In this document: piece after piece, positions 6,590 to 15,544 of the stretch
Layout: each line of letters opens with the position of its first letter
Position numbering within the stretch: the first letter of the stretch is position 1
From: JAXIHJ01 sp034189755
GTDB taxonomy: Bacteria > Planctomycetota > Phycisphaerae > SM23-33
Length of the DNA: 30,557 bases
Assembly (NCBI GenBank): GCA_034189755.1
Contig: JAXIHJ010000154.1
Span: 1-30,557, forward strand
Direction: 5' to 3'
Program-made: the position numbers and the translations under genes
The notes under the pieces: generated by a model
Told to the model about the DNA's origin: nothing
The model's input: the letters and a program-made list of their open reading frames with translations, nothing else
Databases searched by the model: none

Positions 6590-7789
6590 CTAGCGACGGC
6601 GCCGCAGCGACTTCAATTCCGATTGGGCCATCTCGACCTTGCGGGGGTCGCTGAGTCCGTCGACGGCCCGCTGCAAGGCTTGCTCGGCCCGGTCGTACTG
6701 ATGTAGATATCGGCCATATAAAAGTCCGAGCATCAGGAAGATGTCGGCGAGGTGTTCGTAGTCTCCGTAGTGCCTGATAAACCGCTCGTAGGCGTCTGCG
6801 GCGGCGGGATGGGCCTCGGCGGCCATGAGCTGGTTTGCTACGTCCAGCTGGTTCGGCCGGGACAGCACCGCGTCGTCGGCGATACGAACGAGCCTGAGGT
6901 ATCCGTCGGCGGCGGCGGGCAGGTCGTGGCGCCCGCACGCCTCGGAGATTTCCAGGCGAAGCTCCATTTCGCGCGCCGTGGCGGTATCGGAGGTTTCGGT
7001 CTGTACGGTCTTGGCCTTTATCCGTCGCCTTCCGGCTGCCTGTTCGCCCGGCCGGGACGGGCTGAACGGATCATAGCCCCGGGCAACCATCCTTTGGTAG
7101 CTCAACCGTCTGTAGCGGGCGCGAATGAGGCTCAGCAGATCAAAGGCGTCCTTCGGCAGTAACCTGGCCACCAGAAGCGCCGCGGCGACGATAATGCCGA
7201 AGACGTAGCCCGAACTGTGGGCCGTGTAGGCCACACCGCCACCGCCGAACCGCCCGGCCAGATTTTCGGTCGACATCAGCACGTTCCAGACGAACTGGAC
7301 CAGCAGGAAATACAGGCTGGAGACCTCGAACGTGGTAACCACGTAAAACCAAACCAGCAGAGTCAGGCGAACACGGGGAAACAGCACCAGGTACGCGCCA
7401 GTAACGGCCGAAATCGCACCCGACGCGCCCAGCACCGGCGCATGGCCGCCCAGCAGCAGGTACCCCACGCCGGCCAGAACACCGCCGGCTAAATAAAATG
7501 ACAGATACCCGGCATGGCCGAATCGGTCGTTCAGGGCGTTGCCGAAAACCCAAAGGAACACCATGTTGCCTATAAGATGCATCCAGCTTCCGTGCAGGAA
7601 CACCGAGCTGAAAAACTGCATCAGTTCAGGCCTGTCAGGATGCAACAGCCAGTTGTAGATGCGCTCGCCTCCCGCCTCGCTGCCGGCGCGCTGGACAAAG
7701 ATGAAGACACACACGTTGATCGCCACCAGCGCGTAGTTCACCCAGGGCCTGAGCGTCATTCGGTAATCGGTACGAATAGGAATCAGCAT
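6590..7789 (-). CDS. Rhomboid-family intramembrane serine protease with TPR-like C-terminal tail
   Basis: Cleaves transmembrane substrates within the lipid bilayer. From ATG 7789 the product has 399 residues. Residues 1-210 form the rhomboid core: a first TM, then HGSWMHLIGNM (about 66-76), catalytic GASG with Ser123, and AHSSGYVFG with catalytic His191, giving the Ser-His dyad. The remaining residues are soluble: a basic linker, then helices resembling tetratricopeptide repeats (AAADAYERFIRHYGDY ... YDRAEQALQRAVDGL), probably a cytoplasmic protein-interaction module. In-frame starts exist at 7840 and 7885. I prefer 7789 because family members usually begin just before the IPIRTD-type segment, but no strong ribosome-binding site decides it. 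It is followed by two multi-TM genes and preceded by the zinc-ribbon gene, all on one strand. Confidence 0.88.
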   Translation of the reverse strand: MLIPIRTDYRMTLRPWVNYALVAINVCVFIFVQRAGSEAGGERIYNWLLHPDRPELMQFFSSVFLHGSWMHLIGNMVFLWVFGNALNDRFGHAGYLSFYLAGGVLAGVGYLLLGGHAPVLGASGAISAVTGAYLVLFPRVRLTLLVWFYVVTTFEVSSLYFLLVQFVWNVLMSTENLAGRFGGGGVAYTAHSSGYVFGIIVAAALLVARLLPKDAFDLLSLIRARYRRLSYQRMVARGYDPFSPSRPGEQAAGRRRIKAKTVQTETSDTATAREMELRLEISEACGRHDLPAAADGYLRLVRIADDAVLSRPNQLDVANQLMAAEAHPAAADAYERFIRHYGDYEHLADIFLMLGLLYGRYLHQYDRAEQALQRAVDGLSDPRKVEMAQSELKSLRRRR

Positions 7790-7847
7790 ATCGTAAAACC
7801 CGTTTTGTCCGTCGCGGTGGCCTTGGAAAGCCGCCGTCATAACCCTT

Positions 7848-9035
7848 TTAGAAACGCTTGTCTTTCCTGCCCACCAGACGGACAACGAGCCGGCTGACCA
7901 CCTGCGGCAGTATGCCTGCCGTCAAGGGCTTGAACGTTACAGTAAAAAGCTCGGAGCCGCCGGCCTTGATGCTGGTGTATTCATCCAGCGAACCGGTCGC
8001 CGTAACGAGGTAGATGCCCTGGTCGGTGAGAAAATCACAATAAATTTTGACGTCCCTGAGGTTGTGGCCGCTGGTGTTTTTGGTCTTGCCGCAGACGGTT
8101 ACCGTTCCTGTCGTGCTGTCGAACTCGTGACGGCAATGTGCCTCGGGGATGGACCAGCAGACGACGTCGGGCGCGGCCCTGGTGCCCACGGCGGCTGAAA
8201 CAACCTTGTGAATCCTGCCGGTCGAGATGCCGCTGTAATCCATCGAAAACGGCACGGATGCGAACGGTGGAACCCATCTGACAACGGTCCGGCCGCAATA
8301 AAACCGCCGGCCCGTAGCGTCAAGCAGCAGGACCTCGATTTCCAGGCTTTCCAGCACGGCGTCGTAGCCGTTGCGGACCTTCCCGACCAGTGATCCGTGC
8401 CCGGGCACTTCGCTTTCGACGGGGTTAGGCCCCACGACGGTAAGCTTCGGGTCATGCTGGACTCGCAGCGGTATGGACCTCTTGATGCTGAGCGCCTTGG
8501 GCGGCTTGGCGGCTGCCGGCGCGCGGACCGGTGGAGGCGCCGGCTTCGCCGAAGCCCCGATGGCGACGACATTGCGTTTGCCGGCCGGGGCCGGCAGACC
8601 CTTCTCGCGGGCCTCTTTGCGCTGTTTGTTCCTGGCCTGGATTTCATTGTATTGACTGCGCGTAACCCGGCCCCTAAAGACGACCTGGCCGTAATCGTCA
8701 TACTCCACTACGTGGGGGTGTTTCTGGAAATACCAGGCCGCCGCAAGCCCGGCAAAGGTGCCGAGCAGCCCGATAGCTACCACGATGATCGGCCAACTGG
8801 CGGGTTTCTTCGGCCCCGGCGCGTGTGCCATTTGACCGGCGTCGTGCTGTTGACGCGCCGGCCGGGGCGCCTGCGACGACGCGGTTGAGTGCTGCGGAAG
8901 GGGCGAGCCCTCAGAAAGCACGAACGAGCTGCCGGAAAAGACCGCACGGCAGCCGGAACATCTCACCTTGGCCTGCCTGACGGGGGCCTTCAGCTTCAAC
9001 ACCTTTTGACACTTTGGGCATCGTATTGCGTACAT
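7848..9035 (-). CDS. Zinc-ribbon protein with one TM and FxLYD-like extracytoplasmic region
   Basis: The 395-residue product starts with an MJ0042-like zinc ribbon: CPKC at about residues 6-9 and CSGC at about 26-29. A proline/glutamine-rich linker, one TM helix (about 83-105, IIVVAIGLLGTFAGLAAAWYF) and a basic, alanine/proline-rich linker follow. The C-terminal 170 residues contain two beta-rich units (GSLVGKVRNGYDAVLESLEIEV; CGKTKNTSGHNLRDVKI) resembling the FxLYD/DUF3426 type found behind zinc ribbons in other bacteria. Such proteins are common in planctomycetes; the function is unknown. ATG 9035 is chosen over 9065 because AGGGTG lies a few bases upstream and the ribbon begins right after it. 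Probable first gene of the group that includes the rhomboid. Confidence 0.78.
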   Translation of the reverse strand: MYAIRCPKCQKVLKLKAPVRQAKVRCSGCRAVFSGSSFVLSEGSPLPQHSTASSQAPRPARQQHDAGQMAHAPGPKKPASWPIIVVAIGLLGTFAGLAAAWYFQKHPHVVEYDDYGQVVFRGRVTRSQYNEIQARNKQRKEAREKGLPAPAGKRNVVAIGASAKPAPPPVRAPAAAKPPKALSIKRSIPLRVQHDPKLTVVGPNPVESEVPGHGSLVGKVRNGYDAVLESLEIEVLLLDATGRRFYCGRTVVRWVPPFASVPFSMDYSGISTGRIHKVVSAAVGTRAAPDVVCWSIPEAHCRHEFDSTTGTVTVCGKTKNTSGHNLRDVKIYCDFLTDQGIYLVTATGSLDEYTSIKAGGSELFTVTFKPLTAGILPQVVSRLVVRLVGRKDKRF

Positions 9036-9119
9036 CTTCACCCTGGTCTTGCGAGTTCGCCTCATTGTATAGCAAGCCGCACCCTTGAGCCACCATCAGG
9101 GCGGAATGATTCTGCGCAC

Positions 9120-9147
9120 TTGTTTACATGGCCCGCGTGCTTATAGT
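9120..9147 (+). promoter_or_regulatory. Candidate sigma70-type promoter for TauE/SafE gene
   Basis: TTGTTT at 9120-9125 and TATAGT at 9142-9147 are separated by 16 bases. The -10 matches consensus at five of six positions; the -35 at three. It lies 29 bases before the ATG at 9177, in the divergent gap between this gene and the zinc-ribbon gene. Confidence 0.4.
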
Positions 9148-9176
9148 TGGACCCTTAACAAACAGAAAGGCCTGGT

Positions 9177-10007
9177 ATGGACTTCCTGACTTGGCCGCCG
9201 GCCGGCATTACCAACGTGGTTCAGTTTCTGGTTTTCGGCACGTGCGCCATGATGCTGATCGGCATCGCGCGTGCGGGCTTCGGCGGCAGCATCGGTTTGC
9301 TGGCGGTGCCGCTGATGGTCTGCGCGACCGGCAATGATCCGGCGCTGGCGACCGGCCTGATGCTGCCGCTGCTTATCGCCTGCGATTATGCGGCGATGTG
9401 CTACTATTGGCGGCGGTGGAACCTTCGGGCCGTCGCGATGCTGCTACCGGGTACGGCGCTGGGCATAGTGGGCGGCATTGCGGTGCTGTGGTTTGTCAGG
9501 CGGGCCGGGGCCGAAAGCCAAAAACAGCTCGCCGACGCCGCGATGATGCTGGCTATCGGCGTAATATCGCTTGGCTTTGTAGCCATTCGGGTCTTCGGTT
9601 CACTGCGGACCAGGCCGTCGGCCTTTCGCCCTGCGCCGTGGCAGGGGGCGTGTTTCGGAACGGCTGCGGGGTTCACCTCCACGCTGGCACACGCCGCCGG
9701 GCCGATTACCACCATGTACCTGCTGCCGCAACAGATGCCAAAACGCCAATATGTCGCCAGCAGCGTCGTGTATTATTGGCTCGTCAACCAGCTAAAGCTT
9801 GCGCCGTACATCTGCCTGGGCATGATCAACCAGTCCTCGCTGGCGGCGGCTGTCTGGCTGGTGCCCGGCATGATCGCCGGCGTGCTGCTGGGCGCGATGC
9901 TGAATCGCCGCGTACAACAGAGACAATTCACCGGCATCGTCTATGGGCTGCTGACACTGGCCGGCGCCCAACTGTGTTATCAGGCAGCCAGGATGCTTTG
10001 GATGTGA
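9177..10007 (+). CDS. TauE/SafE-family membrane permease (sulfite exporter-type)
   Basis: The 276-residue product has about eight TM helices arranged in two halves, as in the TauE/SafE family, which moves sulfite, sulfoacetate and related small organic anions across the inner membrane. Features of the family are the first helix with IARAGFGGSIGLLAVPLM and the second-half counterpart FGTAAGFTSTLAHAAGPITTMYLLPQQM. The substrate cannot be read from sequence, and no sulfur-metabolism gene is nearby. The ATG at 9177 has AGAAAGG six bases upstream. It is transcribed alone, divergent from the zinc-ribbon gene and convergent with the PEP-CTERM gene. Confidence 0.87.
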   Translation: MDFLTWPPAGITNVVQFLVFGTCAMMLIGIARAGFGGSIGLLAVPLMVCATGNDPALATGLMLPLLIACDYAAMCYYWRRWNLRAVAMLLPGTALGIVGGIAVLWFVRRAGAESQKQLADAAMMLAIGVISLGFVAIRVFGSLRTRPSAFRPAPWQGACFGTAAGFTSTLAHAAGPITTMYLLPQQMPKRQYVASSVVYYWLVNQLKLAPYICLGMINQSSLAAAVWLVPGMIAGVLLGAMLNRRVQQRQFTGIVYGLLTLAGAQLCYQAARMLWM

Positions 10008-10020
10008 TTGCGACGCGCAC

Positions 10021-10061
10021 AAAAAGCCCGACGGATTGACTGGTAAAACAACCCGCCGGGC
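10021..10061 (-). terminator. Rho-independent terminator of the PEP-CTERM gene
   Basis: Read on the minus strand, GCCCGGCGG pairs with CCGTCGGGC (nine pairs, one G-T) around an 18-base loop and runs straight into TTTTT. It sits 30 bases past the stop of the PEP-CTERM gene. The opposite strand lacks a T-run, so it mainly serves the minus strand. Confidence 0.75.
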
Positions 10062-10091
10062 ATATTGACCAAAGTTAAGTCTTGCTCCAGC

Positions 10092-10943
10092 CTACCTGCG
10101 CCGCCGCAGCATCGCACACGCGCCGCCCAATGCCAGCACGACCACCGTCGCCGGCTCGGGAATCGTCGCGCCTGCCTCGCCGGAAATACGGCCGAAAATC
10201 TGATCAGTAACGTCATCGGTCGGCTGATAGCCTGCGGTCGTAAAGATGGAACCGGCCGGGTTCATGGCGAAGAACTTAAAGAAGGTTACGCCGACCTCGG
10301 GCAGGTCCGTACCTTCGACCTCGTAGCCGAGCAGCGTCGTGATTTTGCCGACGCCCTCGACCAGGTCGATTACGTTGCTGTTGAGCCTCGCCAGCAGGCT
10401 CACCTGCGTAAACTCAATGTGAAGCAGTACGATGTCCTGCCCCTGAGTGACCGGGTACAACGGCGCAAAGCCCTGGGAATATATCTGTCCCGTGATAGTC
10501 AACGAACCGGAATCACCGACGAGGCTGACGTCGAATACGTCGCCGGTGGTCTGGTTGACGTACGGCCCGTCGTTGTAGGTGAATTCCATGTTCAGCCTCA
10601 GGTCGCCACCGAACGTCATGGAGTTCGCCACCGGATACGGAAACGGCGAGGCCGCCGGAGGAGTGCCATACGGATTGCCAAGGGCCGGAACCGTCGGCAG
10701 CACGCCGGTGTAGGCGTAGCTGGTCGCATAGTGATTAGGATCGGGAACCGGCAATACAGACAGCGTATCCGCACCGGTGCCGGCGAAATCATACAACGCG
10801 CCCCAGTTCTGCTGCTGCCAATACGGCACGTCGAACCCGAAGTCGTGGTCGTCGATTTTGACACTGAGCGGTTCGGCGTTGAGGTGGGCTGCGAAAAGAG
10901 CAATCAAAACGAGCGAAACCTTCCCTGTTACCCTGAGCGACAT
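10092..10943 (-). CDS. PEP-CTERM sorting domain-containing exported protein
   Basis: A 283-residue exported protein. It has an N-terminal signal peptide (about residues 1-24, ending near AAHLNA) and a long beta-rich, Asp/Gly/Pro-containing body. It ends in a classic PEP-CTERM tail: IPEPAT, a hydrophobic stretch (VVVLALGGACAM) and a terminal RRRR. PEP-CTERM proteins are processed by exosortase and typically go to the cell surface or exopolysaccharide. No exosortase gene is in the window. ATG 10943 is chosen over 10979 because GGGAGG lies seven bases upstream and the signal peptide then has normal length. The body has no recognisable enzymatic domain. It has its own promoter and terminator, so it is monocistronic. 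Confidence 0.88.
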   Translation of the reverse strand: MSLRVTGKVSLVLIALFAAHLNAEPLSVKIDDHDFGFDVPYWQQQNWGALYDFAGTGADTLSVLPVPDPNHYATSYAYTGVLPTVPALGNPYGTPPAASPFPYPVANSMTFGGDLRLNMEFTYNDGPYVNQTTGDVFDVSLVGDSGSLTITGQIYSQGFAPLYPVTQGQDIVLLHIEFTQVSLLARLNSNVIDLVEGVGKITTLLGYEVEGTDLPEVGVTFFKFFAMNPAGSIFTTAGYQPTDDVTDQIFGRISGEAGATIPEPATVVVLALGGACAMLRRRR

Positions 10944-11086
10944 AGTGCTTCCTCCCTTCTGCGCAGAGCGAACTTTCACCTACGCTAAGGCAAAACCAGA
11001 TTTTGAACCGCTTCCGTTTCGATTGATCGAGCGCGAAAGCAATGAACAGCCTCGGTACTTACTCCCCGAGACCCAAGCTTCCTAAG

Positions 11087-11114
11087 ATTCTATCGGCTTT
11101 TGAACTTACGTCAA
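11087..11114 (-). promoter_or_regulatory. Candidate sigma70-type promoter for the PEP-CTERM gene
   Basis: On the minus strand, TTGACG (11114-11109) and TAGAAT (11092-11087) each match consensus at five of six positions with a 16-base spacer. It begins immediately after the ppdK terminator T-run. It implies a leader of about 135 bases before ATG 10943, containing a possible small hairpin (CTCGG/CCGAG, 11051-11070). Confidence 0.55.
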
Positions 11115-11116
11115 GG

Positions 11117-11153
11117 AAAAAAACCAAAAAACGGCATATTTCGCAAACGCCGT
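11117..11153 (-). terminator. Rho-independent terminator downstream of ppdK
   Basis: On the minus strand, ACGGC and GCCGT enclose a 13-base segment with an inner TTT/AAA pairing. They are followed by a T-rich run (11130 down to 11117) broken only by GG. It lies about 130 bases past the ppdK stop. Confidence 0.65.
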
Positions 11154-11213
11154 GACCGGCAGGGGTGCCCGCTCGTTCCCACTCGCGGCTAGCCGCGACC
11201 GGCAGGGAGCGGG
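11154..11213. repeat. Intergenic cruciform: 14-bp palindrome inside larger inverted and direct repeats
   Basis: CGCGGCTAGCCGCG (11184-11197) is a perfect palindrome. It is enclosed by CCCGCTC (11168-11174) and GAGCGGG (11207-11213), which are complementary, and the 11-base word GACCGGCAGGG occurs at 11154-11164 and 11197-11207. It lies between the ppdK stop and its T-tract terminator, so it may protect the 3' end of the transcript. It could also be the remnant of a small palindromic element. Confidence 0.6.
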
Positions 11214-11280
11214 ATATTCCCGTTTATATACACAACCCCTTACGAGGTAGTAGCTTAGAGCAACTTCTGCGGGTTCGTTT

Positions 11281-13947
<2,667 letters not shown>

Positions 13948-14015
13948 GTAAATTTTGCTCCGTTGAGGTCTCTTGTTGCCAACATGGCCCGGCCCATCCG
14001 GGACAAAGGATTAGG

Positions 14016-14044
14016 AGTTTAGAAAGCGGCAGTGAGGCTGTCAA
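14016..14044 (-). promoter_or_regulatory. Strong candidate sigma70-type promoter for ppdK
   Basis: On the minus strand, a perfect TTGACA (14044-14039), a 17-base spacer and TAAACT (14021-14016, four of six) precede the ppdK ATG by 68 bases. This is the best -35 element noticed in the window. Confidence 0.6.
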
Positions 14045-14265
14045 CGAATTTCGGTTCGCCCGGCTGCAAATCGCTGCGGAGTTGGAGCCAACGCTGCGAG
14101 ATTGTCCTGTCCGTTCCCGGCTGAAAAAACTTTTGATGAAAGTGCTTGCAGCCAAAACTGCTACCCATTAACCTCCTGCGGACTTTTGGTTAAGAGTTTG
14201 TGAATTTGTGGACGATGGTATCCGCATATAGATTTGGCCACCTTTTTTGCGAAAGGAACCAGCAG
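14045..14265. other. Divergent intergenic region upstream of the DUF3034-like gene
   Basis: Together with the ppdK promoter this makes a gene-free gap of 318 bases. It is AT-richer than its surroundings. A TATAGA element at 14227-14232 could be a -10 for the plus-strand gene, but no convincing -35 lies at the right distance. AAAGGA before ATG 14266 is a good ribosome-binding site. No RNA gene or riboswitch was recognised. Confidence 0.35.
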
Positions 14266-15375
14266 ATGAACAAGTTACTGGCAGCGGGGCTTGCGGTAGT
14301 GGTGATATGTGCCGTATCTGCGCCTGTGTCGGCGGTTCAGGACAGATCGTCGGAATCTCACCAGTGGCTGGCGTCATCCGACAACGACCAAAACAGCCCC
14401 AGTGGTCTGGGCGCACCGGCCGGCAGTTGGTTGGCGGCGGCGGAAGCCGAAGCCGACAATGCCGCCGCAACGGTACCCGACAACACCACGCCGGCGGGTG
14501 ACGGCCCGCCCCTGCCGCTGCACACCATCGAAGGCGTCGGCGGCGGACTGATCGTGCCTATGGCCTACCTGGTCAATCCAGGCCCGGCCGGCACGGTAAT
14601 CGGCAGGCCGGCGGTCTCGGTTACCTATCTCCACATGGGCAGGAAGAACCTGTTGAGCTTCGCAATCAGCCAGACGTTCTTCCGCCGCGTTGAGCTTAGC
14701 TACGCCTTCAACCGCCTTGCGCTTGGTTCGTTGCCTGAGGCCATCAAGAAATACTCAAGCGGCTCCCTGAAAATCCGGCGCCACGAGGTCTATTTGCACC
14801 ACTTCAACGTTCGTGGCCTGCTGATTGAAGAAAACAGTTTCGGCATGCCGATTCCGGCGATCGTCGCCGGCATGCAGATGAAGTTCAACGGCGGCTTCCG
14901 CGGCATTGACAACAGCCTCGGCAGCCCCAGTTCCAGCGGGACGTTCACCACGATCGGCCTGGACAGGTGCAACGGAATCGACTACACGCTGCATGCCAGC
15001 AAGACGTTCCCCGAGCTGTTGTTCGGCCGGCCGGTTATCTTCACCGTCGGCATGAGGAACAGCCAGGCCTCAAACATCGGTTACACCGGTTTCGGCGGCG
15101 ACTGCGAGTGGACCATCGAAACGGACGTCGTCTGCCTGGTTACCGACCGGCTGGCGGTTGGCTACGAATACCGCAACAAGAACGACGCCTACGACAGGCC
15201 GTCTGGTGCCGCCTATCGCCGCCTGGTTCGAGGCGAGGACGACTGGCACGCCGTTCGCGTGGCCTACGTCATCAACGACCATTGCACGATCGGCGCAGGC
15301 TGGGCCTACCTCGGGCCGGTCCTCAACAGCCACGAAGGCTGCGTCTGGGGCTTCCAGTTCAAGTATGAGTTCTAA
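14266..15375 (+). CDS. Exported DUF3034-like putative outer-membrane protein
   Basis: The 369-residue product has a clear signal peptide (about residues 1-23, cleaved after PVSA). A low-complexity Ala/Asp/Pro-rich spacer to about residue 78 precedes a beta-rich domain starting with IEGVGGGLIVPMAYLVNPG. That opening, the later block FFRRVELSYAFNRLALG and the VAGMQMKFN block look like DUF3034 family proteins, which are predicted barrel-like surface proteins of unknown function. Alternating hydrophobic/polar strands and the terminal Phe (FQFKYEF) suggest an outer-membrane barrel. ATG 14266 is preferred to 14200: AAAGGA is eight bases upstream and the signal peptide follows at once. A hairpin terminator follows the stop, so it is probably monocistronic. 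Confidence 0.78.
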   Translation: MNKLLAAGLAVVVICAVSAPVSAVQDRSSESHQWLASSDNDQNSPSGLGAPAGSWLAAAEAEADNAAATVPDNTTPAGDGPPLPLHTIEGVGGGLIVPMAYLVNPGPAGTVIGRPAVSVTYLHMGRKNLLSFAISQTFFRRVELSYAFNRLALGSLPEAIKKYSSGSLKIRRHEVYLHHFNVRGLLIEENSFGMPIPAIVAGMQMKFNGGFRGIDNSLGSPSSSGTFTTIGLDRCNGIDYTLHASKTFPELLFGRPVIFTVGMRNSQASNIGYTGFGGDCEWTIETDVVCLVTDRLAVGYEYRNKNDAYDRPSGAAYRRLVRGEDDWHAVRVAYVINDHCTIGAGWAYLGPVLNSHEGCVWGFQFKYEF

Positions 15376-15448
15376 ATAACCGTGCACAACGCCGCGGCCA
15401 GGCCTTTGACCAAACAAAGGCGACGCGGACGGAAACTTTTATAGCATA

Positions 15449-15485
15449 CAGCCCACGGAAGACCTTCCGTGGGCTGTTGTTGTTG
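15449..15485 (+). terminator. Hairpin terminator after the DUF3034-like gene
   Basis: CAGCCCACGGAA and TTCCGTGGGCTG form a perfect 12-bp stem with a GACC loop (15449-15476), followed by TTGTTGTTG. It is 73 bases past the stop. A second small hairpin (GCCTTTG/CAAAGGC, 15402-15421) precedes it. Confidence 0.75.
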
Positions 15486-15544
15486 CCGGGGGCGAGTTGC
15501 ACTTGCTCCGGTTCCAGAGGTCGCCTATCATCGCAGTTTCGACT

